In this document: in pieces, positions 24,239-32,781 of the stretch
How the letters are laid out: each line of letters starts with the position of its first letter
Position numbering within the stretch: the stretch's first letter is position 1
Assembly (NCBI RefSeq): GCF_024808255.1
Contig: NZ_JANTYS010000002.1
Location: 434,001 to 498,000, forward strand
DNA from: Mucilaginibacter dorajii
GTDB taxonomy: Bacteria; Bacteroidota; Bacteroidia; Sphingobacteriales; Sphingobacteriaceae
Direction of reading: 5' to 3'
Length of the DNA: 64,000 bases
Made by a program: the position numbers and the translations under genes
Notes under the pieces: model-generated
The model's input: the letters and a program-made list of their open reading frames with translations, nothing else
Database searches by the model: none
What the model was told of the DNA's origin: nothing

Positions 24239-27046
24239 TTAATGCGCCTCCAGCCAGTTCAAGCCGGTGCCAATCTCTACCATAATAGGCACGGTAGTTT
24301 TGATGGCATTTTTCATGTTGTGCATAATGATAGGTTTAATGATGTCTACCTCATCATGGGGTACATCAAATACCAACTCATCATGTACCTGCATGGTCAT
24401 ACGGGAATCTAATTTCTGAGCTTTCATTTCGCGGTGAATATTGATCATGGCTATCTTGATCATATCTGCAGCCGAACCCTGGATTGGGGCATTAATGGCA
24501 TTTCGCTCAGCAAAACCGCGTACGGTTGCATTGGCCGAGTTAATATCCCTCAAATACCTGCGCCTGCCCATCAGCGTGGTTACATAACCATTTTCGCGGG
24601 CAAAGTTCATGGTATCGCCCATGTATTGTTTTATGCCCGGGAACTGGACAAAGTATTGTTCTATAATATCGGCAGCCTCTTTACGTGGGATGCCCAGATT
24701 TTGTGATAACCCAAATGCCGACTGGCCATAAATAATACCAAAGTTTACCGCTTTGGCATTACGGCGCTGCTCGCCGGTTACTTCATCCAAAGCAATACCA
24801 TAAACATTGGCGGCTGTGGCGGTATGGATATCCAGGTTATCAACAAAGGCCTGCATCATATTAGGGTCTTTGCTGATTTCGGCGATAATGCGTAATTCAA
24901 TCTGTGAATAATCGGCCGATACGATGGTATGGCCGGCATCCCTTGGAATAAATGCTTTCCTTACTTCCCTGCCCCGTTCTGTACGGACGGGAATATTTTG
25001 CAGGTTAGGGTTAACGCTGCTTAACCTGCCGGTAGCGGCTACAGCCTGGTTGTATGAGGTATGGATGCGCCCGGTTTTGGGGTTAACCATAGTTGGCAAA
25101 GCATCAACATAAGTCGACTTTAATTTTTGCATCTGCCTGAAATCCAAAATATCGCGTACGATATCGCTTTTGGATGCAAGGGCAAGCAATACATCCTCGC
25201 CGGTTTGGTATTGCCCGGTTTTGGTTTTTTTGGCTTTAGGATCAAGCATCAGTTTTTCAAACAAAACCTCGCCCAGTTGTTTTGGCGATGCGATATTGAA
25301 TTTTACTCCTGCCTTCTCGTACACCGTTTTTTCAAGTTTGGCCACATCAGTTTCCAATTCTTTACTAAACTCGCCCAGGGTATAGTGGTCTATTTTTACG
25401 CCTGCAAACTCCATATCCGCCAGTACATAGATCAGCGGGTTCTCAATTTCGTTGATGAGTTTTTCGCTTTCTACCTCTTTCAGCTTAGGCTCAAAAACGG
25501 CCTTTAGCTGTAGGGTGATGTCGGCATCTTCGGCGGCATATTCTTTGATCTTTTCTATCTCCACATCGCGCATACTGCCCTGGTTTTTACCTTTGGGCCC
25601 AATAAGCGAAGTGATAGAAACAGGTTTATAACCTAAATAATTTTCAGACAGGATATCCATCCCGTGGCGGGTATCCGGGTCAATCACATAATGGGCCATC
25701 ATGGTATCAAACAGGCTGCCTTTAACCTGTACATTGTACCATTTGAGCACCAGGATATCAAACTTGATGTTTTGCCCTATTTTGCCAATGCTTTCGTTTT
25801 CCAGTACTGGTTTAAATTCGGCCACAATGTTTTTTACAACTTCCTGATCAACCGGAACAGGAACGTACCAGGCCTCACCCGCTTTTATCGAAAAAGACAA
25901 GCCGACCAATTCGCAATTGTTGGCATCAGTACCTGTGGTTTCGGTATCGAAGCAAAAAGACTCTTGCTTTTGTAATATAGCAATTAGCTCTGCACGTTTT
26001 TCTACGGTATCGGCTAAATGGTATTCGTGCGGTACATTATCGATATTTTTAGAGGCGATAACCAGGTCTTCGCGGATATCTTCTACGTCAACGGTCATCG
26101 TAGTGCGGCGCTCCTCAACAGGCGTACCAAACAGATCGGTTTGGGTGCCGGCAGCTTTAAATTCGGTAATGGTAAAGTCGTCACCAAAAACGCGCCTGCC
26201 CAGGGTACGAAACTCCAGTTCGGCAAAGAGCGGTTCTAACAGTTCTTTACTTGGCGCACAAACCTCCAGGCCTTCTTCATCCAGCTCGACCGGAACGTTC
26301 AATAAGATAGTAGCTAATTTTTTGGAGAGTAAACCCTGTTCGGCAAAGTTTTCTACGTTTTCGCGCTGTTTACCTTTCAGCTCATGGCTATGGGCGATGA
26401 TGTTTTCCATCGAGCCATATTGTTTAATGAGCGATTTGGCCGTTTTTTCGCCAATGCCGGGGATACCGGGGATATTATCAACAGCATCGCCCCAAAGGCC
26501 TAAAATATCTATCACCTGCTCAACGCGTTCAATCTCCCATTTTTCCAGCACTTCCTTAACGCCCAGGATCTCCATCTCATTACCCATGCGTGCAGGTTTG
26601 TAAATACGAATGTTGTCGGATACCAGCTGTGCAAAATCCTTATCGGGGGTCATACAGTAAACCTGGTAACCTTTTTGCTCGGCTTTTTTGGCCAGCGTGC
26701 CTATAATATCATCGGCCTCATAACCGTCTGAGGTGATCACCGGGATATTGAATCCCAATATCAGTTTAACTACATAAGGCAATGCGGCAGACAAATCCTC
26801 GGGCATGGCTTCACGGTGGGCTTTGTAGGCTTCGTAATCGGTATGGCGTTCGGTTGGTGCTTCTGTATCAAAAACAACAGCCATGTGGGTTGGCTTTTCT
26901 TTTTTCAAAACATCCAGCAAGGTGTTAGTAAAACCCATCACCGCCGATGTATTCATGCCGCCTGACGTAAACCGCGGACTTTTACTCAAAGCAAAATGCG
27001 CCCGGTAAATAAGGGCCATGCCATCCAAAAGAAATAGTTTTTTCAT
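24239..27046 (-). CDS. polA: DNA polymerase I
   Basis: A 935-residue three-domain polymerase for Okazaki-fragment processing and repair. 5'-3' exonuclease domain about 1-300 (LFLLDGMALIYRAHFA, DGYEADDIIGTLA, GIPGIGEKTA). 3'-5' proofreading domain about 340-545 with an intact Exo I motif, FCFDTETTGTD (near 366). Polymerase domain about 560-935 with motif A SADYSQIELR (near 710), RRNAKAVNFGIIYG, and motif C MQVHDELVFD (near 887). The active proofreading motif is worth noting because some lineages lose it. Start at ATG 27046 (MKKLFLLDG) rather than 27070, in line with the family N-terminus. Apparently monocistronic. Confidence 0.96.
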   Translation of the reverse strand: MKKLFLLDGMALIYRAHFALSKSPRFTSGGMNTSAVMGFTNTLLDVLKKEKPTHMAVVFDTEAPTERHTDYEAYKAHREAMPEDLSAALPYVVKLILGFNIPVITSDGYEADDIIGTLAKKAEQKGYQVYCMTPDKDFAQLVSDNIRIYKPARMGNEMEILGVKEVLEKWEIERVEQVIDILGLWGDAVDNIPGIPGIGEKTAKSLIKQYGSMENIIAHSHELKGKQRENVENFAEQGLLSKKLATILLNVPVELDEEGLEVCAPSKELLEPLFAELEFRTLGRRVFGDDFTITEFKAAGTQTDLFGTPVEERRTTMTVDVEDIREDLVIASKNIDNVPHEYHLADTVEKRAELIAILQKQESFCFDTETTGTDANNCELVGLSFSIKAGEAWYVPVPVDQEVVKNIVAEFKPVLENESIGKIGQNIKFDILVLKWYNVQVKGSLFDTMMAHYVIDPDTRHGMDILSENYLGYKPVSITSLIGPKGKNQGSMRDVEIEKIKEYAAEDADITLQLKAVFEPKLKEVESEKLINEIENPLIYVLADMEFAGVKIDHYTLGEFSKELETDVAKLEKTVYEKAGVKFNIASPKQLGEVLFEKLMLDPKAKKTKTGQYQTGEDVLLALASKSDIVRDILDFRQMQKLKSTYVDALPTMVNPKTGRIHTSYNQAVAATGRLSSVNPNLQNIPVRTERGREVRKAFIPRDAGHTIVSADYSQIELRIIAEISKDPNMMQAFVDNLDIHTATAANVYGIALDEVTGEQRRNAKAVNFGIIYGQSAFGLSQNLGIPRKEAADIIEQYFVQFPGIKQYMGDTMNFARENGYVTTLMGRRRYLRDINSANATVRGFAERNAINAPIQGSAADMIKIAMINIHREMKAQKLDSRMTMQVHDELVFDVPHDEVDIIKPIIMHNMKNAIKTTVPIMVEIGTGLNWLEAH

Positions 27047-27059
27047 AATTATACACACT

Positions 27060-27232
27060 AATTGATACACACGAATTGCACGAATTTATTCGAATTGCAC
27101 AAATTCCTTGCTACCGTTAATTGCAAAAATAGAATTAAATCCGTCAGAATTACTACCGATAGAAACCACAAACCCGAATAAATTCGTTGCATTTGAAATT
27201 CGTGAAATTCGCTTCAATTCGCGAAATTCGTG
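27060..27232. repeat. aattcg-word degenerate repeat tract
   Basis: Multiple short direct and inverted words (gaattgcac, aattcgtgaaattcg, cgaattca) fill the gap between polA and tag and run right up to the tag stop codon. Similar words recur at 27930-28022 and 28380-28440. Confidence 0.6.
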
Positions 27233-27787
27233 TTACTTAAAACTACATTCCGGGATATGATCATTGACCATACCCGTGGCCTGCATGTGGGCGTAACAAA
27301 TAGTGGTGCCGAAGAATTTGAAGCCACGCTTTTTCATGTCTTTACTAATAGCATCAGACTCGGGCGTGCTTGCCGGTATTTTATGGTGATGGTTGATAAT
27401 AGCTTTACCGCCCGGCATAAAGCTGTACAGGTATTTATCAAACGAGCCAAATTCCTGTTGTATACTAATGAATAGCCTGGCATTATTGACGGCGGCCAAT
27501 ACTTTAAGTCGGTTACGGATAATACCGGTATCCTGCATCAGGCGTTCTACATCCTCATCGGTAAATGCGGCTACTTTATGTACATCAAAATTGGCAAATG
27601 CATTTTTGTAGCCTTCACGCCGTTTCAAAATGGTGATCCAGCTTAAACCGGCCTGTGCCGATTCAAGGATGAGGAATTCGAACAGAATTTTATCGTCATG
27701 TACTTCCCTCCCCCATTCTTCATCATGGTATTTCATGTAAAGCGGATCGGTACCGCACCAGGAGCAGCGGGTTAGTTGGTTGGTCAT
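27233..27787 (-). CDS. tag: DNA-3-methyladenine glycosylase I
   Basis: Excises 3-methyladenine from alkylated DNA. 184 residues. The N-terminal zinc-snap Cys pair is in RCSWCGTDPLY, with YHDEEWG following as in Escherichia coli Tag; ESAQAGLSWITIL and RNRLKVLAAVNNA form the helix-hairpin-helix region, and GFKFFGTTICYAHMQATGMVNDH supplies the closing zinc ligands and base-recognition residues. A TAATTTCG box (one mismatch to TAnnTTTG) lies about 20 nt upstream of the ATG. It is downstream of the polA promoter region on the same strand but transcribed separately, as far as can be seen. Confidence 0.95.
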   Translation of the reverse strand: MTNQLTRCSWCGTDPLYMKYHDEEWGREVHDDKILFEFLILESAQAGLSWITILKRREGYKNAFANFDVHKVAAFTDEDVERLMQDTGIIRNRLKVLAAVNNARLFISIQQEFGSFDKYLYSFMPGGKAIINHHHKIPASTPESDAISKDMKKRGFKFFGTTICYAHMQATGMVNDHIPECSFK

Positions 27788-27830
27788 TTGATGTAGATAT
27801 AGTTTCGAAATTAGTTGAAGATAATAAAGT

Positions 27831-27900
27831 TTTCACGCTAAGATCGCCAGGCCGCAAAGTAAAAAAAAAATCTTACCGGCTTAGCGCCTTGGCGTGAAAG
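27831..27900. repeat. Imperfect inverted repeat ending tttcacg / cgtgaaa
   Basis: tttcacgctaag ... ccttggcgtgaaag, with matching cgcc and gccg words inside and an A-run at the centre. A lone right arm recurs at about 28495-28510 (ccttggcgtgaaagt). It lies in the 810-nt gene-free stretch 27788-28597, which otherwise holds aattcg-type words and the element at 28033. Confidence 0.65.
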
Positions 27901-28032
27901 CATGGAAATCGCTTTTACCCACAATGTAATGAATTCGTGTTATCAGTAAGGCATTTTTTTTGAGTTAGACACGAATGCCCGCCGACTCGGTTACAATTTA
28001 ATCGAATTTCACGAATTTTGGAATTGATCGAT

Positions 28033-28353
28033 CAGGGCAAACGCATCTAATTGGGTTAACATAACTTAACACATTTTCAGATATATTTTTTATAAATAAT
28101 TGACAATCAATAACTTATGCTTTTGCATGGTTAACACTAAACTGATGTATCGCGCAATTTAGGCGCATCCTAATATTTGTGCCTGTTGTTACCCAATACA
28201 GGTACCGAATGGACCTGCATCTTTTAACCAGGATCAGGCGATAAAAACAAGGTATCGTTTGATGCTTATATATTCCGACGGAATAAGCTTACTCCGTTAG
28301 CTAATATTAAAAAACAGCTTATCGCCTCTAACTATTTAGATGCGTTTGCCCTG
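28033..28353. mobile_element. 321-bp non-autonomous transposon-like element with 10-bp target duplication
   Basis: Exact 18-bp terminal inverted repeats cagggcaaacgcatctaa (28033-28050) and its reverse complement (28336-28353). The element is bracketed by the exact 10-bp direct repeat attgatcgat at 28023-28032 and 28354-28363. The interior is AT-rich and has no ORF of useful length, so it must be moved in trans. A 10-bp duplication and ends beginning with CA are compatible with the IS4 superfamily; that link is inference. No related transposase is in the window. Confidence 0.85.
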
Positions 28354-28597
28354 ATTGATCGATAGCACAAACTAAAATATTAAGTAAAAAATTCGTGAAA
28401 TTAGCTATAATCTATCCTCGGGCAGTTAAATTCGTGTTTATTCAAATCTCAGAGCTTGTGATAAAATAATGTTAAATGTTAAAAGCGATTTGATTTCCCT
28501 TGGCGTGAAAGTTATAACAGTTTATGCACGTAACATTTCACAATAATTTCGCATTTTGCAGGTGAACGCAAAACGGGTAACGTTTGCGCAAATTCTT

Positions 28598-30682
28598 ATG
28601 CATTTTTCACTAACATGGGGTTCGGTTTCGGGATGGTGGGTACCTGCCTGTTTGGTACTGGGGGTATTATACGCCTGGCTGTTGTACCGGCAACCGGTTA
28701 ACCTGGGCAAATATTACAGGATAGGGCTTTCCGTGATCAGGGCTGTTGTAGTGTTCTTTATCGCCATGCTGCTGGTATCTCCGCTGGTAAAATCTATCAA
28801 ATATGATGCGCAGAAACCTTTGGTGCTCATCGCGCAGGATAACTCATCATCAATCAATACCTTTAAAACACCGGGATTTAACCCCAATGACTTTGTTAGT
28901 CAGTTGGCCAAACTAAAAGAAATGCTTGGCGATAAATACGATGTGCAGGAGTTTAATTTCGGTAAGGATCTGGCCAACGGCCTCTCAACCAAATTTAACG
29001 GCAAACAAACCGATATTGCCAATGCTTTGCGCCAGTTGAACAACAGGTTTATAAACCAAAACATTGGCGCGCTGGTACTGGCTACCGATGGTTTATACAA
29101 CCAGGGCAACGATCCGCAGTACGAAGCTAAAAATATTAAAACCAGCATTTATACCATCGCCCTTGGTGATACGGTTGCCAAACGCGATTTGCTGATTGGC
29201 AACGTAAACTATAACAAAACCGCCTTTTTGGGTAATGATTTTGAGATAGAAGTTTTAGCCGCCGCCTACCAAAGCAAAGGCGAAAATATTCACCTCACGG
29301 TTACCGAAGATGGCAAACAGGTTTACGCGCAAACTATCCCGGTTACCGGCAATGATTTTAAAAAGCTTGTCCCCATCAAATTAACTGCAGATAAAAAAGG
29401 CTTGCGCAAGTTCAGCATCAACATAACGCCGGTTAAAAACGAGCTATCAACCCAAAACAATACCGAAATTATTTATGTAGATGTGCTGGATGCCCGCCAA
29501 AAAGTATTGGTGCTTTACCAAAGTGCCCATCCCGACATTACGGTTATTAAACAAGCCATCGAAACCAATAAAAACTACGAATTAAAAACCGCCCTCTTTT
29601 CAGATATCGCCGACATTAAATTACCCGATTATAGTTTAATCATCCTTTACCAGGCTAACGCTTCCGCTTTGGCGCCCGTAAAAAGTTTCCTTGCCAAAAG
29701 CAAAACGGCGGTGTGGTATATCTTAGGTTCGCAAAGCGATTTGCAGGGCTTTAATGCCGAACAAAATGTAGTGAAGATCAGTGCCGGCCGAAGCGAGACA
29801 CAGGAAGTTTACGCTTTGCCTGAAACAGGTTTCGCGGCCTTTACCCTTTCCGACTCATCACGCAAAAAGATCAGCAACCTGCCGCCGTTATTAGCACCAT
29901 TTGGCAGTTACGGCACGGCCGCAGGAACTACCGTTTTACTCAAACAAAAAATTGGCGCCATTGCCACCACCTACCCCCTATTAGCCTTCGGCGATGAAGC
30001 CGGCAGACGTACGGCAGTGCTAACCGGCGAAGGGCTTTGGCGCTGGCAATTATCCGAATATCAAAACTATGGCAACCGTAATGCTACGGACGAATTGCTG
30101 AGCCAAACCGTACAATACTTAACGGCCAATACCAACCGTCAGCGCTTCAGGGTGTACCCGGCCCGTACCGTTTTTGACGAAGGCGAAAATGTGATCATCA
30201 ACGCCGAATTATATAACGATGCTCTTGAACTGATCAACACGCCCGATGTAAAGATTGACCTGAAAAACGGCGAGGGTAAAAACTATAGCTTCCTGTTTAG
30301 CCGCACAGGGCAAAGTTACCAGTTAGATGCAGGTGTGCTGCCGGCCGGCGAATACGCTTACAATGCATCAACCCAAAATGGCAAAAGCCAGTTTAAAGCA
30401 TCGGGTCAGTTAACCGTAAAAGCACTTAACCTGGAAACCCGGCAAAGCGCCGCCAATCACCAGCTACTTAATGCCATTGCCAAACAAAGCGGCGGCCAAA
30501 TGCTGCAATCCAGCCAGGTTAACCAACTTGCCGACCTGATCCGCAAGAACGACAACATCAAAACCGTGGTTTACGAAGACAAACATTACAGCGACATCAT
30601 CGATGTAAAATGGTTATTTGTACTCATCGTTTTACTATTGAGCGGCGAATGGTTTTTAAGGAAGCGTGAAGGGGAAGTGTAG
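28598..30682 (+). CDS. vWA-like membrane protein of unknown function
   Basis: A 694-residue protein with two N-terminal membrane helices (about 10-28 and 40-62) and one C-terminal helix (WLFVLIVLLLSGEWFL, about 670-688), the topology of the Bat/aerotolerance-type vWA proteins. After the second helix comes a von Willebrand A-like region with a MIDAS-type DNSSS (near 85) and LATDGLYNQGN. The rest is a beta-rich extracytoplasmic or glutamine-amidotransferase-like region (VLVLYQSAHPDITVIKQAIE). Start at ATG 28598; the TTG at 28556 would add 14 residues and is unsupported. Conserved in Bacteroidota as far as I recall, with no assigned function. The acyltransferase gene follows after 59 nt. Confidence 0.75.
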   Translation: MHFSLTWGSVSGWWVPACLVLGVLYAWLLYRQPVNLGKYYRIGLSVIRAVVVFFIAMLLVSPLVKSIKYDAQKPLVLIAQDNSSSINTFKTPGFNPNDFVSQLAKLKEMLGDKYDVQEFNFGKDLANGLSTKFNGKQTDIANALRQLNNRFINQNIGALVLATDGLYNQGNDPQYEAKNIKTSIYTIALGDTVAKRDLLIGNVNYNKTAFLGNDFEIEVLAAAYQSKGENIHLTVTEDGKQVYAQTIPVTGNDFKKLVPIKLTADKKGLRKFSINITPVKNELSTQNNTEIIYVDVLDARQKVLVLYQSAHPDITVIKQAIETNKNYELKTALFSDIADIKLPDYSLIILYQANASALAPVKSFLAKSKTAVWYILGSQSDLQGFNAEQNVVKISAGRSETQEVYALPETGFAAFTLSDSSRKKISNLPPLLAPFGSYGTAAGTTVLLKQKIGAIATTYPLLAFGDEAGRRTAVLTGEGLWRWQLSEYQNYGNRNATDELLSQTVQYLTANTNRQRFRVYPARTVFDEGENVIINAELYNDALELINTPDVKIDLKNGEGKNYSFLFSRTGQSYQLDAGVLPAGEYAYNASTQNGKSQFKASGQLTVKALNLETRQSAANHQLLNAIAKQSGGQMLQSSQVNQLADLIRKNDNIKTVVYEDKHYSDIIDVKWLFVLIVLLLSGEWFLRKREGEV

Positions 30683-30741
30683 GAAATAGAATCAAGAGGT
30701 TAGAGTCGAGAATTAAGACAAAAAATACGGAAAAACCGAGC

Positions 30742-31965
30742 ATGTCATCTACCGAAACAGTTCCGTTAAATATATCAGATAAACACAAACTGTTGGGCTT
30801 AGATCACCTGCGTGCCCTGGCCATCACCTATGTTTTGCTGTTCCATTACCAGATTTTTGCACACCCCGATTGGGTGAACAAAGTAGGCAGCTTCGGTTGG
30901 ACCGGCGTCGACTTATTTTTTGTATTGAGCGGGTTCCTGATAGCGGGGCAACTTTTTGCCGCCATGGCAAAAGGGCAGCCAATTGCCATGGGGGAGTTTT
31001 TCACCAAGCGTTTTTTTAGGATCATTCCACCCTACTTGCTCATACTTGGCTTATATGTGGCATTCCCTTTATTGAGAGAACGGGAGCAAATGGCCCCGCT
31101 TTGGAAATACCTCACCTTTACCGTCAATTTTGGACTGGACTACCGACAAACCGGCACATTTACCCATTCCTGGTCGTTATGTGTGGAGGAGCAATTTTAC
31201 CTGGTACTGCCTTTAATTTTATGGGTATGGGGTTACTTTAAGGTTGGCAGAAAAGGTATTTACCTGCTGGTTGCCTTATTTTTAGCCGGTTTCGCTATTC
31301 GGTATCTCAACTGGCATCACCTGGTTGAACCGGCATCAAATACCGATCATTTTGGAGCGATCTTTAACAAATATATCTATTATCCCACCTATAACAGGCT
31401 GGATGGTTTACTGATGGGCGTGAGCATAGCCGGCGCTTATACGTTTTATCCGGCGGTTAAAACGGCAATAAACCAATATGCCAATTATGTGATGCTGGCC
31501 GGGCTTCTGATTTTGATTGCCGCTTATTTTGTTTGTACACCACAGGCCGCGTTTAGCACTACCATGTGGGGCTATCCCATGATCGCTTTAGGATACGGCT
31601 TGATCGTGGCTTCCATCGTATGCCCGGGCAACTTTTTGTATCGCGTTAAGTCAAAAATCACATCGCAAATTGCTACACTTTCTTACGGCTTATACCTTAG
31701 TCATAAACTTATTATTCACATAAGTCAAACCCTTTTGGAAAAGGCAGGGATCGATAAAAACGGTAACCTGATGATGTTGTGCTGCTTTTGCGCCTGCATT
31801 TGCGGGGCTTTGGTGTTGAGGTTTGCTGTTGAGAAGCCGGCTATGAGAATTAGGGATAGGGTGTTAAATAGGAGGAGTCGAGCCAAAAAGCGAGGGATAC
31901 GTGCGATTCCCTCCCAACGGGAGGGTGCAGGGAGGGGTTTCTCAAAGCGACAAAAACATGGCTAA
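30742..31965 (+). CDS. Acyltransferase 3 family membrane protein with repeat-derived C-terminus
   Basis: A 407-residue integral membrane O-acyltransferase (OafA/YrhL type) that transfers acetyl or other acyl groups to surface glycans or lipids. Ten or so hydrophobic helices; catalytic-type motifs GLDHLRALAITYVLLFHY (His near residue 33), GVDLFFVLSGFLIAG, KRFFRIIPPY and SLCVEEQFYL are intact. Residues from about 387 to the end (RAIPSQREGAGRGFSK...) are encoded by the 40-bp inverted repeat of the DUF559 cassette that follows; the native stop has been replaced. Its last 8 nt overlap the DUF559 start. Activity is probably kept, since the change is beyond the last membrane helix. Confidence 0.9.
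   Translation: MSSTETVPLNISDKHKLLGLDHLRALAITYVLLFHYQIFAHPDWVNKVGSFGWTGVDLFFVLSGFLIAGQLFAAMAKGQPIAMGEFFTKRFFRIIPPYLLILGLYVAFPLLREREQMAPLWKYLTFTVNFGLDYRQTGTFTHSWSLCVEEQFYLVLPLILWVWGYFKVGRKGIYLLVALFLAGFAIRYLNWHHLVEPASNTDHFGAIFNKYIYYPTYNRLDGLLMGVSIAGAYTFYPAVKTAINQYANYVMLAGLLILIAAYFVCTPQAAFSTTMWGYPMIALGYGLIVASIVCPGNFLYRVKSKITSQIATLSYGLYLSHKLIIHISQTLLEKAGIDKNGNLMMLCCFCACICGALVLRFAVEKPAMRIRDRVLNRRSRAKKRGIRAIPSQREGAGRGFSKRQKHG
31901..31940. repeat. Left 40-bp inverted repeat of the DUF559 cassette
   Basis: Forty bases from gtgcgattccctcccaacgg to gcagggaggggttt, containing the internal palindrome CCCTCCCaacGGGAGGG. It is an exact inverted copy of the right repeat once the MITE there is removed. It is translated as the end of the acyltransferase and ends 17 nt before the endonuclease start. 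Confidence 0.93.
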
Positions 31966-32389
31966 TAAAAAGATAATCCCATACAACCCGGCTTTAAAAG
32001 CCTTGGCCCGTAAGCTCCGTAAAACCATGACCGATAGGGAGTTACTCTTGTGGAATGAATTGAAAAATGATAAATTATTAGGCTTTGATTTTGACCGGCA
32101 GCGTTTTATCGATGAATATATCGTTGATTTTTACTGTAAGGATTTGATGTTGGCTATCGAAATTGATGGGATGTCGCATAATAACGAAGAAGCTTTTGTT
32201 AAAGACGAGATAAGGCAACGAAAGATAGAAAGCTTCGGCATTAAATTTTTACGATTTACAGAAGCTGAAATGAAGTACGATATGTTTAACGTTTTGAGAA
32301 CAATAGAAAGTACAATAATTGAAATTGTTCGGAGCGATAGCTCGATAAAATTGCCGGAGGCTTTTGATTTGGGGTTGCTAAATACGTAG
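31958..32389 (+). CDS. DUF559 (Vsr-like) endonuclease-domain protein in a repeat-bounded cassette
   Basis: A 143-residue PD-(D/E)xK-fold nuclease of the DUF559 family, related to very-short-patch-repair endonucleases. It opens MANKKIIPYNPALKALARKL, then TMTDRELLLWNELKN (helix with conserved Glu), FDFDRQRFIDEYIVDFYC and LMLAIEIDGMSH, where Asp, Glu-x-Asp supply the metal site, and ends with KFLRFTEAEMKYD. Start at ATG 31958; a GTG at 31901 lies inside the repeat. The gene is centred between 40-bp inverted repeats (17 nt on each side), so gene and repeats look like one mobile cassette inserted in the acyltransferase 3' end. Whether the nuclease drives its own movement is unknown. Confidence 0.88.
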   Translation: MANKKIIPYNPALKALARKLRKTMTDRELLLWNELKNDKLLGFDFDRQRFIDEYIVDFYCKDLMLAIEIDGMSHNNEEAFVKDEIRQRKIESFGIKFLRFTEAEMKYDMFNVLRTIESTIIEIVRSDSSIKLPEAFDLGLLNT

Positions 32390-32406
32390 TATCTTTAATG
32401 ACGTAT

Positions 32407-32681
32407 AAACCCCTCCCTGCACCCTCCCGTTGGGCTACGGTGTGTACATATCTTTTGAAATTGTATCACTAAACAAAACTGATGTCATTTCGAACGAACC
32501 AGCGAGGAATTGTGCGTCGGGGGGTGAGGAGAAATCTTATACGAGAGGCTACGTTTGCTTGTCGGTTGTACAAGATTTCTCTTTCGCGCCACACACATGC
32601 CCTCCTTCGCTCTATCGAAATGACATTTTCTTTTTTTAGAAAGATGTGTACACACAGTAGCCCGTTGGGAGGGAATCGCAC
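32407..32681. repeat. Right 40-bp inverted repeat of the DUF559 cassette, split by a MITE
   Basis: The first 28 bases are at 32407-32434 and the last 12 at 32670-32681; between them lie the 226-bp MITE and the second copy of its 9-bp duplication. Rejoined, the two pieces give a perfect reverse complement of 31901-31940. Confidence 0.93.
32435..32660. mobile_element. 226-bp MITE, copy 1, with 9-bp target duplication
   Basis: Ends ctacggtgtgtacatatc and gatgtgtacacacagtag are near-perfect inverted repeats (19 of 22 matching when extended), flanked by the exact 9-bp direct repeat cccgttggg (32426-32434, 32661-32669). The interior is itself a long imperfect palindrome opening with gtcatttcgaacgaacc and closing with tcgaaatgac. 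There is no coding capacity. Sister copy at 40458-40684. Confidence 0.92.
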
Positions 32682-32721
32682 CTGGCCCCTTTTTTTTAGC
32701 TGCAAAAAAACAACATGCTTC

Positions 32722-32754
32722 AAAAAAAATAGCGATGAAAAACTCATCGCTATT
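32722..32754 (-). terminator. Rho-independent terminator of the ftsB-like gene
   Basis: Stem aatagcgatga / tcatcgctatt (32728-32754) with an eight-T run following on the minus strand, 28 nt past the stop at 32782. Confidence 0.88.
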
Positions 32755-32781
32755 AAATATCTTGACTCTATCTTCCCGATT

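Noticed and set aside
25917..26603. 228-codon frame on the plus strand within polA
   Set aside because: It is antisense to the conserved exonuclease and linker domains of polA; its Ser-rich composition is the complement of polA codons.
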